Of a DNA stretch of 61,205 nucleotides, positions 1-8,753 are shown one piece after another (position 1 is the stretch's first letter; each line of letters starts with the position of its first letter). Location: NCBI GenBank assembly GCA_038748065.1, contig JBCDJG010000029.1:1-61205 (forward strand). Reading direction: 5' to 3'. The translations under genes and the position numbers were made by a program. The DNA is from JBCDJG01 sp038748065. Its GTDB lineage: Bacteria > Pseudomonadota > Gammaproteobacteria > Pseudomonadales > Halieaceae. Below the pieces are notes generated by a model. The model was not told where the DNA came from and did no database searches. It saw only the letters and a program-made list of their open reading frames with translations.

Positions 1-7
1 AACAACT

Positions 8-1531
8 ATGAGTGGCTCCAGTTTAAGAGAGCCCAAGGGGATCGCCTTGCCGGAAATTGTGTGGCAACGCTGTGCGGATCGTCTGCAGGACGAACTGCCA
101 TCTCAGCAATTTAACACGTGGATTAAGCCACTGAAGGCCAGCCTGCAGGGCCAAGACCTGCATCTTTACGCACCTAATCGCTTTATTAGAGATTTCGTGT
201 CGGAGAAGTTTGCTCCACGCATTGTGCAGCTGGTACGTGAAAGTGAGCCTGGTAACGATCTCAAGGTACTGTTAGAGATCGGCACAGCCGTGGTTGCGAC
301 CAGCTCTCCGGCGGAAAGCGCGCTGACTGTGCAGGCGGTGGCTGCGCCGGCTAGATCTGGTAGTGCGGATATGGCTCCCGCTGTCTCAGGTGAGGTTGTC
401 AGTCGGCCCGCGTCGGACAATGTCACGGCAATAGCAACAGCGTCTCCCCCATCGCCCGCGAATCTGCGCGCGGTTCCTGCCGCTCGCGAGCTCGATCGGT
501 CTATGCAGCATCAACACAACCTGGTGGAAAACTATACCTTCGACAATTTTGTAGAAGGCAAGTCGAACCAGTTAGCGCTGGCAGCCGCGCAACAGGTAGC
601 GGAGAATCCGGGCGACTCGTACAACCCACTGTTCCTTTATGGGGGCGTGGGGCTGGGTAAAACGCACCTTATGCACGCGGTGGGTAATGCCCTTCAGCAC
701 CGTCAACCGGGCGCGCGGGTGGTCTATCTTCATTCTGAGCGCTTCGTCGCGGATATGGTGAAGGCGCTGCAACTCAACGCGATCAGCGAGTTCAAGCGCT
801 ACTACCGTTCTGTTGATGCCCTGCTTATCGATGACATTCAGTTTTTTGCACGCAAGGACAGGTCCCAGGAGGAGTTTTTCCACACCTTCAATGCGCTACT
901 GGAAGGCGGGCAGCAGATGATACTGACGTGTGATCGCTACCCCAAAGAGATAGATGGGTTGGAAGAGCGACTCAAGTCCCGTTTCGGATGGGGACTAACG
1001 GTCGCGGTCGAGCCACCCGAGCTTGAGACACGCGTGGCTATTTTGATGAAAAAAGCAGTTCAGGCGCGAATAGACCTGCCCCCCGAATCGGCGTTTTTTA
1101 TTGCGCAACGAATTCGCTCAAACGTTCGTGAACTCGAAGGAGCGCTGAAAAGAGTGATAGCGAGCGCTAACTTCACCGGACGGGTGATTGATATTGAGCT
1201 GATTAAAGAAAGTCTCAAGGATTTGCTGGCGCTGCAGGACAAACAGGTCAGCCTCGATAATATCCAGCGCACTGTGGCGGAATACTACAAAATAAAGGTA
1301 GCCGACCTGATGAGCCGTCGTCGCAGTCGTTCCGTTGCTCGGCCCAGACAAGTCGCTATGGCGCTGGCAAAAGAACTGACCAACCACAGTCTTCCCGAGA
1401 TTGGAGACAGTTTTGGGGGTCGCGACCACACGACAGTGTTGCACGCTTGTCGTAAAATCAGGGAACTTCGCGAAACCAATTCGGATATACGCGAAGATTA
1501 CAAGAACCTGCTGCGCTCGCTTACGACCTGA
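8..1531 (+). CDS. dnaA: Chromosomal replication initiator protein DnaA
   Basis: DnaA is the AAA+ ATPase that binds DnaA boxes at oriC, opens the duplex and loads the helicase. The 507-aa product has the full architecture: N-terminal helicase/DiaA-interaction domain (about 15-85), a variable linker rich in Ala, Pro and Ser (about 95-170), AAA+ core with Walker A GGVGLGKT at 212-219 and Walker B LLIDDIQFF from 272, and the C-terminal DNA-binding domain with the signature GGRDHTTVLHA from about 470. The linker is longer than in E. coli DnaA (467 aa), as in Pseudomonas. It heads dnaA-dnaN-recF-gyrB. Only 7 bases precede the start, so the promoter and probably oriC lie outside the window to the left. 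Confidence 0.98.
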   Translation: MSGSSLREPKGIALPEIVWQRCADRLQDELPSQQFNTWIKPLKASLQGQDLHLYAPNRFIRDFVSEKFAPRIVQLVRESEPGNDLKVLLEIGTAVVATSSPAESALTVQAVAAPARSGSADMAPAVSGEVVSRPASDNVTAIATASPPSPANLRAVPAARELDRSMQHQHNLVENYTFDNFVEGKSNQLALAAAQQVAENPGDSYNPLFLYGGVGLGKTHLMHAVGNALQHRQPGARVVYLHSERFVADMVKALQLNAISEFKRYYRSVDALLIDDIQFFARKDRSQEEFFHTFNALLEGGQQMILTCDRYPKEIDGLEERLKSRFGWGLTVAVEPPELETRVAILMKKAVQARIDLPPESAFFIAQRIRSNVRELEGALKRVIASANFTGRVIDIELIKESLKDLLALQDKQVSLDNIQRTVAEYYKIKVADLMSRRRSRSVARPRQVAMALAKELTNHSLPEIGDSFGGRDHTTVLHACRKIRELRETNSDIREDYKNLLRSLTT

Positions 1532-1592
1532 GTTAGGTTTCAATAGAAATCTTGGTTTTCTTACCTGAAGCCGGGTATAAGGAAAAGTCTCT

Positions 1593-2696
1593 ATGAAGTT
1601 TGTGATCCCCCGGGATGCCTTACTGAAACCCTTGAATCTTGTGGCGGGTGTCGTCGAACGCCGACAGACCCTACCGATTCTCGCTAATGTACTGCTGGTG
1701 CTTGATGGCGAGCACCTGTCGCTAACCGGCACAGATCTGGAGGTAGAACTGGTTGGACGCGTGCGTGTACCCGGCGGTGGAGAATCAGGCGAGCTGACGG
1801 TGCCTGCCCGTAAACTGGTAGATATTTGCCGATCCCTGCCTGAAGGAAGCGATATTGAATTCGCGGCCCAGGACGGCAAGGTCACGGTTAAATCCGGGCG
1901 CAGTCGCTTTACGCTGTCTACGCTACCAGCGAGGGAGTTCCCGAATGTTGAGGATAGCCTCGGCACGCACCAGTTCAGCATCAAGCAGGGTCAGCTGAAA
2001 CGCCTTATTGAACGGACAGGCTTTGCGATGGCGCAACAGGATGTTCGCTACTATCTGAACGGCATGCTTTGGGAAATTAAATCTGGGCAGCTGCGTGTTG
2101 TGGCGACGGACGGCCACCGCCTGGCAATGTGTACACTGGCGGACCCTCTCGATGTGGATGGCGATACGCAGCTGATCCTGCCACGCAAGGGCGTTCTGGA
2201 ACTGGGTCGTTTGCTGCTGGAAGAAGAGGATGATGTCTCGATTGTAATCGGCAGCAACCATGTACGTGCTACCACGCAGGACTTCACGTTTACCTCAAAG
2301 CTGGTCGATGGGAAATTTCCTGACTACGAACGAGTGCTGCCAAGAGCCGCTGACAAGATTGTGATGGGGTCCCGCTTGGATCTTCGCCAGGCCTTTACCC
2401 GGACGGCGATCCTGTCCAACGAGAAGTATCGGGGCGTTCGACTGCAGTTGACAGACGACAGTTTGGAGATCGTTGCCAATAACCCAGAGCAGGAACAGGC
2501 AGAAGAAGTCGTTGCCGTACAGTATGCGGGCGACGGCCTCGAGATCGGCTTTAATGTCAGCTATTTGCTGGATGTGCTCGGGGTCCTGAGCGGTGATGAG
2601 ATCAAGCTTTCGCTCGCTGACCCAAACAGCAGTGCGCTACTTGAGGAGTCGGAGGGTGGCGACTCGCTCTACGTGGTTATGCCCATGCGGCTATAA
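1593..2696 (+). CDS. dnaN: DNA polymerase III subunit beta (sliding clamp)
   Basis: This is the beta clamp, a ring-shaped dimer that tethers DNA polymerase III and other clamp-binding proteins to DNA. The 367-aa length matches the family (E. coli 366). The start MKFVIPRDALLKPL and the end YVVMPMRL are characteristic, and three repeated clamp folds of about 120 residues fill the chain. An AAGGAAAA ribosome-binding sequence at about 1580-1587 supports the ATG. It follows dnaA by 61 bp with no clear terminator and is probably cotranscribed with dnaA and recF. Confidence 0.98.
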   Translation: MKFVIPRDALLKPLNLVAGVVERRQTLPILANVLLVLDGEHLSLTGTDLEVELVGRVRVPGGGESGELTVPARKLVDICRSLPEGSDIEFAAQDGKVTVKSGRSRFTLSTLPAREFPNVEDSLGTHQFSIKQGQLKRLIERTGFAMAQQDVRYYLNGMLWEIKSGQLRVVATDGHRLAMCTLADPLDVDGDTQLILPRKGVLELGRLLLEEEDDVSIVIGSNHVRATTQDFTFTSKLVDGKFPDYERVLPRAADKIVMGSRLDLRQAFTRTAILSNEKYRGVRLQLTDDSLEIVANNPEQEQAEEVVAVQYAGDGLEIGFNVSYLLDVLGVLSGDEIKLSLADPNSSALLEESEGGDSLYVVMPMRL

Positions 2697-2738
2697 ATGT
2701 CACCCTACCCTATTTTATTGGCCGTCTAGCTCTCTATT

Positions 2739-3839
2739 GTGAGCCTTAGCCGCTGCACGATCGACGGAGTGCGGAACCTGCGGCAGGTGGAGCTTGACGA
2801 GCTAGCCGCCGCGAATGTCTTTTACGGCGCTAACGGCAGCGGAAAGACGAGTATTCTTGAGGCTGTTCACTTGCTTGGCATGGCGCGCTCCTTTCGCGGC
2901 CAGAGCGTCAAGTCGCTCATTAATCATGATATGCCGCAGTGCACGGTTTTTGGCGAGATTGAGGTCGAGAACAAGCGCACTATGCCCCTGGGGGTGCAGA
3001 GACGCCGCGATGGCGATGCCCTGATTAGAGTGGCCGGCGAGACGGTGAGAACACTCGCCAAACTGGCAGAGCACTTGCCTCTACAAGTGTTGAACGCGGG
3101 CAGTTTTGATCTATTGACGGGCTCACCCACAGCCAGGCGTCAATATCTGGACTGGGGCGTGTTCCACGTGGAACATCGTTTTTACGAGCAATGGCAGCGT
3201 TTCCAGCGCTGCATTAAACAGCGCAATAATCTGCTGCGGCATGGTAAAATGTCCAGCCATGAAATTGCAGTGTGGAGCAGAGAGCTAGCGCTTGCTGGCC
3301 AGTCGGTTGATCGTTATCGAGCTGACTACTTTTCGCGTCTGCTGCCTTTATTCTTTGAGATTCTCGGGCTATTGGCGCCTGGCCTGCCGACGGTTGAGAT
3401 GCGCTACAGAAGCGGTTGGGAGCGCGGTAAGAGCTACGAGGAAGCGCTGGACGCCAGTCTCACAACAGACTTGGAACAGGGCTATACCCACGTGGGCCCG
3501 CAGCGTGCTGATATACGTGTTCTACAGGGCAAACACGCGGCCGCGGACATACTATCTCGCGGGCAGCAGAAACTAGTGGTTTGCGCATTAAAGCTCGCCC
3601 AGGGGCGGCTTTTAGAAGAGAACAGCGGGCGAATCTGTACCTATCTGGTGGATGATTTGCCCTCTGAGCTGGATAGAGAGCACTGTGGGCAAGTGTGTGC
3701 GCAGCTGGCAGACCAGGATTCACAGGTGTTTATTACTAGTGTAGAGGCCGCTGACCTCAGGGCTTTGTGGCCTGGCGGCTCGGATAACCTGGCTATGTTC
3801 CACGTGGAACACGGCAGGGTTCTGCGAGATGAGTGCTGA
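2739..3839 (+). CDS. recF: DNA replication and repair protein RecF
   Basis: RecF is an SMC-like ATPase that helps RecOR load RecA at single-strand gaps and stalled forks. The 366-aa protein has Walker A GANGSGKT at residues 30-37, an ABC-type signature region near SRGQQKL in the C-terminal third, and a Walker B-like segment TYLVDDLPSELD. The GTG start is chosen because MSLSRCTIDGVRNL aligns with the usual RecF N-terminus; no strong Shine-Dalgarno precedes it, suggesting coupling to dnaN 42 bp upstream. Oddly, the peptide FHVEH occurs twice (about residues 143-147 and 355-359). Both copies are encoded by an identical 16-bp palindrome that matches parS, so the coding sequence doubles as a segregation site. 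Confidence 0.96.
   Translation: MSLSRCTIDGVRNLRQVELDELAAANVFYGANGSGKTSILEAVHLLGMARSFRGQSVKSLINHDMPQCTVFGEIEVENKRTMPLGVQRRRDGDALIRVAGETVRTLAKLAEHLPLQVLNAGSFDLLTGSPTARRQYLDWGVFHVEHRFYEQWQRFQRCIKQRNNLLRHGKMSSHEIAVWSRELALAGQSVDRYRADYFSRLLPLFFEILGLLAPGLPTVEMRYRSGWERGKSYEEALDASLTTDLEQGYTHVGPQRADIRVLQGKHAAADILSRGQQKLVVCALKLAQGRLLEENSGRICTYLVDDLPSELDREHCGQVCAQLADQDSQVFITSVEAADLRALWPGGSDNLAMFHVEHGRVLRDEC
3160..3175. other. parS-like centromere site 1 (inside recF)
   Basis: The sequence TGTTCCACGTGGAACA is a perfect 16-bp palindrome. It matches the ParB-binding parS consensus (TGTTNCACGTGAAACA family; the CC/GG form is the one known from Pseudomonas). It lies about 3 kb from dnaA, where parS sites normally sit. 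It is inside recF and encodes the peptide VFHVEH. An identical copy lies 636 bp downstream. ParB binding is inferred from the motif only. Confidence 0.88.
3796..3811. other. parS-like centromere site 2 (end of recF)
   Basis: This is a second perfect copy of TGTTCCACGTGGAACA, in the last codons of recF where it encodes MFHVEH. It is identical over all 16 bases to the site at 3160-3175. Two exact copies of a 16-bp palindrome within 650 bp near dnaA would be extremely unlikely by chance. I take them as the chromosomal parS pair for ParABS segregation. No parA or parB gene is in the window. Confidence 0.88.
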
Positions 3840-3842
3840 TGT

Positions 3843-3878
3843 TAGCCAGTTGCGGCACTAACTGGCTAGCCCTATAAA
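3843..3878 (+). promoter_or_regulatory. Inverted repeat overlapping a candidate gyrB promoter
   Basis: Between recF and gyrB there is a perfect 9-bp inverted repeat, TAGCCAGTT (3843-3851) and AACTGGCTA (3860-3868), with an 8-base loop. It overlaps a sigma70-like promoter: TTGCGG at 3850-3855, a 17-bp spacer, and TATAAA at 3873-3878. There is no T-run, so it is not an intrinsic terminator. The overlap would suit an operator or a supercoiling-sensitive promoter; that role is inference. Confidence 0.5.
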
Positions 3879-3899
3879 AGAACAGATTGAGACCTGAGC

Positions 3900-6317
3900 A
3901 TGACCGACACAGAGCAAAACTACGATTCATCCAGCATCAAGGTACTGAAAGGTCTTGATGCGGTCCGAAAGCGCCCAGGTATGTACATTGGCGATACTGA
4001 TGATGGTACCGGCTTGCACCATATGGTGTTCGAGCTGGTGGACAACTCGATTGATGAGGCCTTGGCGGGCTTTTGCAATCAAATTGATATCGTCATTCAC
4101 CCTGATGAGTCTGTGACGGTCAGCGACGACGGGCGCGGTATACCGACCGAAATGCACGAAGAAGGCGTCTCAGCGGCTGAGGTCATTATGACCGTGCTCC
4201 ACGCCGGCGGGAAATTTGACGACAATACCTATAAAGTCTCAGGCGGGCTTCATGGCGTGGGGGTCTCTGTCGTCAACGCCCTTTCTGAAGAGCTCGTGCT
4301 GACCATACGGCGCGAGGGAAAAATGTATGAACAGATCTATCGACACGGTGTGCCGGAAAAGCCGCTCGCTATTGTGGGTGACACGGAGAGCTCTGGTACA
4401 TCGGTGCGCTTTACGCCCTCGGGCGATACCTTCACCAACATAGAATTCCATTTCGATCAGCTCGCCAAGCGCTTGCGTGAGCTAGCCTTCCTGAATTCGG
4501 GTGTTTGTATCGTGCTGAAAGACGAACGCAGTGCGAAGGAAGAGACCTATTGCTATGAAGGCGGTCTCAATGCCTTTGTAGACTACCTGAACGCCAATAA
4601 AACAGCGGTCAACAAGCCCTTCCATTTCCAGGTCGACACCAGTGACGGGATCGGCGTAGAAGTGGCACTACAGTGGAATGACTCGTTTCAAGAGAACATT
4701 TTTTCCTACACAAATAATATTCCGCAGCGCGATGGCGGTACCCACCTGGCGGGTTTTCGCGCCGCCCTCACCCGGAGTTTGAATGGCTACATCGAGCGTG
4801 AAGGGCTAGCTAAAAAAGCCAAAGTGAATACCACGGGCGATGATGCGCGCGAGGGTTTGACGGCGATCATATCGGTCAAGGTACCCGATCCAAAGTTTTC
4901 ATCGCAGACGAAAGACAAACTTGTCTCCTCTGAAGTGAAGACTGCTGTTGAGCAAGCAATGAACGAAAAGTTTAATGACTATCTGCTGGAGAGCCCACAG
5001 GAAGCAAAGGCCGTTGTTGGCAAGATGCTTGATGCCGCCCGGGCTCGTGAGGCAGCGCGCAAGGCGCGGGAGATGACGCGCCGGAAGGGCGCTCTGGATA
5101 TTGCCGGGCTGCCCGGCAAACTGGCGGACTGCCAGGAAAAGGACCCTGCCCTGTCCGAGCTTTACCTGGTGGAGGGTGATTCGGCTGGCGGGTCAGCGAA
5201 ACAGGGCCGCAATCGGAAGTTTCAGGCAATCCTGCCCCTGAAAGGCAAGATTCTCAATGTTGAAAAAGCGCGATTCGACAAAATGCTTGGCTCAGCGGAA
5301 GTCGGCACAATTGTTACGGCGCTGGGCTGTGGTATTGGTAAGGATGAGTTTGACCCCGATAAACTCCGCTACCACAGCATTATCATCATGACTGACGCCG
5401 ATGTAGATGGGTCCCATATTAGAACCCTCCTGCTCACATTCTTTTTCCGCCAGATGCGCGAATTGATTGAGCGCGGGCATGTTTATATCGCCCAGCCGCC
5501 CCTGTATAAGATTGCGAAGGGTAAACAGCATCAGTATTTGAAGGATGACGATGCACTCAACGAGTATCTGACGCAATCTGCCCTGGAAAATGCGTCTATC
5601 TTCGTCAATCCTGACGCACCTCCTATCACCGGCGGCGCTCTGGAGGAACTGGTCGTCGGCTATCGCGATGTCGCGGCAACTATTGAACGCTTAAGCCGCC
5701 TATATGCCAGCGAGGTGCTGTGGCAGATGGTTTATGGCTCGGCATTGTCCGTAGATGACCTTAAGCAGGAAGAAGTGGTTACTAACTTTGCCTCACAGCT
5801 AAGTGTGCGCTTACAAACTGTCGCAGAGAACGCGAGTCAGTACGCTGTTTTGGTGCGCAAGGACCAGGAGCGGCAGCTCTACTACCCGGTTGTGCGGGTA
5901 TTGGCCCATGGAGTGGAGTCGGAAACGGAATACCACCACGAGTTTTTCGCCTCTGGTGAATACCGCAGCTTGATTGCGCTCGGCGCTACGCTGAATACCT
6001 TGATCGAGGACGATGGCTTTTTCCAGCGCGGCGAGAAAACCCTGCAGACCCAGGCGTTTGCTGAGGGACTGGAGTGGTTGATGGCGGAGGCCCGCAAAGG
6101 CTATAACATTCAGCGCTACAAGGGCCTTGGCGAGATGAATCCAGAGCAACTCTGGGAGACGACGATGGATCCCGAAGTGCGCCGCATGCTCAAGGTCACC
6201 GTCGAGGATGCGATTGCAGCAGACCAGATATTTAACACGCTGATGGGCGATGCCGTGGAACCGCGGCGCGATTTCATTGAAGAAAACGCCCTGTCTGTCG
6301 CCAATCTCGACGTGTAG
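3900..6317 (+). CDS. gyrB: DNA gyrase subunit B
   Basis: GyrB is the ATPase subunit of gyrase, which with GyrA introduces negative supercoils. The 805-aa length matches E. coli (804). The GHKL ATPase domain is at the N-terminus (ELVDNSIDEALAG, DDGRGIP, GGLHGVGVSVVNALS), followed by the transducer domain, the TOPRIM domain (EGDSAGGSAKQGRNR with E425; DADVDGSHI with D499) and the C-terminal GyrA-interaction segment (QRYKGLGEMNPEQLWETTMDP). The gammaproteobacterial insert of about 170 residues in the C-terminal half is present. It is fourth in the origin cluster and probably has its own promoter at 3850-3878. Confidence 0.98.
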   Translation: MTDTEQNYDSSSIKVLKGLDAVRKRPGMYIGDTDDGTGLHHMVFELVDNSIDEALAGFCNQIDIVIHPDESVTVSDDGRGIPTEMHEEGVSAAEVIMTVLHAGGKFDDNTYKVSGGLHGVGVSVVNALSEELVLTIRREGKMYEQIYRHGVPEKPLAIVGDTESSGTSVRFTPSGDTFTNIEFHFDQLAKRLRELAFLNSGVCIVLKDERSAKEETYCYEGGLNAFVDYLNANKTAVNKPFHFQVDTSDGIGVEVALQWNDSFQENIFSYTNNIPQRDGGTHLAGFRAALTRSLNGYIEREGLAKKAKVNTTGDDAREGLTAIISVKVPDPKFSSQTKDKLVSSEVKTAVEQAMNEKFNDYLLESPQEAKAVVGKMLDAARAREAARKAREMTRRKGALDIAGLPGKLADCQEKDPALSELYLVEGDSAGGSAKQGRNRKFQAILPLKGKILNVEKARFDKMLGSAEVGTIVTALGCGIGKDEFDPDKLRYHSIIIMTDADVDGSHIRTLLLTFFFRQMRELIERGHVYIAQPPLYKIAKGKQHQYLKDDDALNEYLTQSALENASIFVNPDAPPITGGALEELVVGYRDVAATIERLSRLYASEVLWQMVYGSALSVDDLKQEEVVTNFASQLSVRLQTVAENASQYAVLVRKDQERQLYYPVVRVLAHGVESETEYHHEFFASGEYRSLIALGATLNTLIEDDGFFQRGEKTLQTQAFAEGLEWLMAEARKGYNIQRYKGLGEMNPEQLWETTMDPEVRRMLKVTVEDAIAADQIFNTLMGDAVEPRRDFIEENALSVANLDV

Positions 6318-6351
6318 TCCAAGCGTGCTTCAGTCCATGTAAAGGGAGCCG

Positions 6352-7617
6352 GTGTTGACCGCCAAGCAGAAAGCGTCTGGCTACGTCTTCGACAATATGG
6401 AGGGAGCGCTCGATCAGGCGGCCTTCCTCGCCCGGGTCGATATCCCAATCGCCGTGATAGGCCCCCGCGGCACCGGTAAGTTTTACGTCGCCAGCGCCGT
6501 GCATGGCGAATTTGCGGGCAATGATGGCCGCTTGCTCGCCATTGACTGCCGCGAGTTTCGCAATCGCTCAGAGGCTAATACTCGAATTCGCGAGGCTCTC
6601 GCACAGGCCGCGGGTAACACACTGGTCTTCAAATCACCGCACTTGATGAACAACCAGTCACAGCAGCGCCTGGCTAAACAGCTAAGCACTCGTCGCCTCG
6701 AGGGCGATAACCCTCACGCTGTTCCTACCGGTCGCTTCATAGCGCTGTTTCCTGATCCGCTTGAGCAGCTCATGCGGTCCGGCGAACTGGCTCCCGAGTT
6801 AGCGAGTGTGTTCGCCGGGTACCCCATTTACGTGCCACCGATCCGCTTTCGCAAGCGCGCGATTTTACGCTGGGCCAACAAAATACTGGGCCAGGAGAGT
6901 GAAGACCGCGGGCTTTCTGTTAAAGGTTTCACCACCGAGGCGGAACGTGCCCTGTTGCAGCACGAATGGCGCGGCAATCTAACAGAGATGCGTCAGCGCA
7001 TCGCATCGGCTATCGGTCGCGAGAAAAACGAGTGGATTGGCCCGGTTGCGCTTGATCTCATCGATGAAGATGTCCAGCAGTCGAATTCCCCGAGCGGCCT
7101 GGGCTCCTACCTGAACAGCCTCGCTCCTGTAGACAGCGACGAACCCATGCACGCATCGGGCGCGGTGGACGAGCTCAATCTAGCGCTAGCGCGTGCGGTG
7201 CACGCCTGCATTCATGGAGCCGAACGCCTGCCTTTGGGCGTTTGGCTCTGGGATGAGGTTCTGCTTCAGTCTATCCAGCGCTACCGCGGTGAACTGCCCA
7301 GGGCAGGTGAATTCCTGCATACCACTTCCCGTAATTTGTCCCGCTGGCTGCCCAAGATCGACGCCCGTGCCTCTGAGCGCGCGGCCAGTGATGTCTGGCG
7401 CGAACCACAGCGCCTTGTGCTTCCCTGGATTCGGGAAATAGCCCTGCCAGAGCAGCCGATGAAAGAAACGGTAAATGCCCTGCTGTTGCCACACCTTGAG
7501 CATTTGGGCCGAGACTTTCCGGTCGTCGAGCGTGCCGCCATAATGGGCGTGTCTGTGCCTACTTATCAAAAGATGGTCAAGACCCTGCCTTCAGAGAATC
7601 GCGGAGAGCTGCAGTGA
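6352..7617 (+). CDS. Degenerate sigma54-activator-like AAA+ protein with C-terminal Fis-type segment
   Basis: The 421-aa protein resembles the central domain of sigma54 enhancer-binding proteins. Walker A GPRGTGK is at residues 37-43. A segment WRGNLTEM (206-213) corresponds to the W-P-G-N-V-R-E-L sensor II region, and a short Fis-like helix-turn-helix could lie at about 385-415. The usual Walker B GTLFLDE is replaced by NTLVFKSPH (from residue 89), and I find no GAFTGA sigma54-contact loop, so it probably does not activate sigma54 in the classical way. No receiver domain is present. The GTG start at 6352 has a good AAAGGGAG site 3 bases upstream. Its stop overlaps the next gene by 4 bp, and the pair precedes the chemosensory operon. 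Regulatory role is inferred. Confidence 0.75.
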   Translation: MLTAKQKASGYVFDNMEGALDQAAFLARVDIPIAVIGPRGTGKFYVASAVHGEFAGNDGRLLAIDCREFRNRSEANTRIREALAQAAGNTLVFKSPHLMNNQSQQRLAKQLSTRRLEGDNPHAVPTGRFIALFPDPLEQLMRSGELAPELASVFAGYPIYVPPIRFRKRAILRWANKILGQESEDRGLSVKGFTTEAERALLQHEWRGNLTEMRQRIASAIGREKNEWIGPVALDLIDEDVQQSNSPSGLGSYLNSLAPVDSDEPMHASGAVDELNLALARAVHACIHGAERLPLGVWLWDEVLLQSIQRYRGELPRAGEFLHTTSRNLSRWLPKIDARASERAASDVWREPQRLVLPWIREIALPEQPMKETVNALLLPHLEHLGRDFPVVERAAIMGVSVPTYQKMVKTLPSENRGELQ

Positions 7618-8183
7618 GTAAAGAAAGTAAAGCCCTCGCAGACTACGCAGAAGACTTTAAGCGTCAGCGCTCGAATGAGCTGCCCGCCAGCCTCGGGTTC
7701 TCTGCGAGGCTGAATATGCTCTGGGACCTTGTTGGTATCGCGCCCGCGCAAAACGAGGGGCGAGTTATCAGCCTTCTCTCGCTAAACCCCGACTGGCGCG
7801 AGAGCGACGTTCGCAAGTGGCTGCAAAAAGACGTGCTGCCGCCGCCGCTGGAACTGCACAATATGGTGACCTTTCTGGTAGGCCACCTCGAGGGCCGTCA
7901 GGATGCCCGCCAGTGGCAGGCATTCCTTGTCTATGGCTCTCCCACGGTGGCCTCTCCAGTCGAGCATGCCATTTATAGAGAGGACCAGAACCGCAAGAAT
8001 ATTGCGACAATGATTTTTGCCCTGATCACTGAGCGTTACAACATAGCGCCCTCCTCCTACGATGCCGAAGAAGTCTTTCAGCGCTGCCTGACCTTCATGG
8101 CGCGCATGAACATTTATGAAGAACGAGACTTCCAACCCGGACACCTGGAACCCTTTAAAAACTTCCTCTTTCCCGCAGATTAA
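7614..8183 (+). CDS. Unknown 189-aa protein coupled to the AAA+ protein
   Basis: I do not recognise a family. The 189-aa protein is soluble, without signal peptide or membrane segment. It is mostly helical in appearance, with Trp/Leu-rich stretches (LNMLWDLVGI, RKWLQKDVLPPP, FLVGHLEGRQDARQWQAFL) and an N-terminal charged region. The GTG start overlaps the upstream TGA in the arrangement GTGA, implying translational coupling with the degenerate sigma54-activator-like protein. It is followed 157 bp later by the pilG-like gene. It may work with the upstream protein as a regulatory pair; that is inference from position only. Confidence 0.8.
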   Translation: MSKESKALADYAEDFKRQRSNELPASLGFSARLNMLWDLVGIAPAQNEGRVISLLSLNPDWRESDVRKWLQKDVLPPPLELHNMVTFLVGHLEGRQDARQWQAFLVYGSPTVASPVEHAIYREDQNRKNIATMIFALITERYNIAPSSYDAEEVFQRCLTFMARMNIYEERDFQPGHLEPFKNFLFPAD

Positions 8184-8255
8184 ACTTGCAATCCCTGCGC
8201 AGGCCCCTTTCTGCGCAATGTTTCTCCGCTTTCTCCAGAAATCTCCAGTTTTTCC

Positions 8256-8285
8256 TTGAACGGTATCAGCCTGCCTGCAAATACT
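8256..8285 (+). promoter_or_regulatory. Candidate sigma70 promoter for the chemosensory operon
   Basis: TTGAAC at 8256-8261 and AATACT at 8280-8285 are separated by 18 bp, about 55 bp before the pilG-like start. A 7-bp stem (TGCGCAG at 8196-8202, CTGCGCA at 8211-8217) without a T-run lies just upstream and may separate this operon from the preceding gene pair. The match is moderate. Confidence 0.3.
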
Positions 8286-8340
8286 GAGCTCGCTAGATAA
8301 CAGGTGTGGCCCAAGGCGGGCCGAGTGTTGAGGGTTAAAC

Positions 8341-8751
8341 ATGAACGAACAAATGGATGCGATGGACATCAGCGGCGTAAAGGTCGCCATCGTCGATGAC
8401 GCCAAGACGATCCGCATGATGATGTCCCACACGCTTAAGGGGATGGGCTGCGAAGTCGAGGTAGCAGAGGATGGCTATAAAGCCCTGGGAATGCTCAGAC
8501 GATTCAAGCCGGACGTGATATTCCTTGATATCACGATGCCCGAACTGGATGGGTATCAGACTTGCACGCTGATTCGTAACGCCGAAGATACGCGCGACAC
8601 GCCGGTCATTATGCTGTCGTCATCGGATGGCATCTTCGACATCGCCAAGGGTCAGGCGCGCGGTGCTACCGCTCACGTGACCAAGATTCCTCCAGAAGGC
8701 GTTCTGCGGCAGCTGATCCACAACCACACGGCGCAGAAGCAGGTCGCCTGA
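8341..8751 (+). CDS. pilG: PilG-like single-domain response regulator
   Basis: This is a stand-alone receiver domain of 136 aa, expected to be phosphorylated by the ChpA-type kinase encoded downstream and to act on the type IV pilus extension machinery (PilG role) or an equivalent output. The acidic pocket D19/D20, phosphoacceptor D63 (FLDITMPELDG), S93 and K115 are present. There is no output domain. An unusual KIPPE follows the conserved lysine where KPF is common. It heads the run receiver, CheW, receptor, split ChpA, CheW and sits 2 bp before the CheW gene. PilG rather than PilH is chosen from position; the symbol is tentative. Confidence 0.85.
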   Translation: MNEQMDAMDISGVKVAIVDDAKTIRMMMSHTLKGMGCEVEVAEDGYKALGMLRRFKPDVIFLDITMPELDGYQTCTLIRNAEDTRDTPVIMLSSSDGIFDIAKGQARGATAHVTKIPPEGVLRQLIHNHTAQKQVA

Positions 8752-8753
8752 CA

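Noticed and set aside
1..7. oriC at the left edge
   Set aside because: Only seven bases precede dnaA, and I noticed no DnaA-box cluster in the window; the origin is presumably to the left.
1552..1581. TTGGTT-N18-TATAAG as a dnaN promoter
   Set aside because: It would start transcription only a few bases before the ATG and include the ribosome-binding site in the -10 region; cotranscription with dnaA is more likely.
1118..1984. Long open frame on the minus strand across the dnaA-dnaN junction (288 codons)
   Set aside because: It is antisense to two certain genes, has Ser/Thr/Arg-rich composition typical of shadow frames and no ribosome-binding site.
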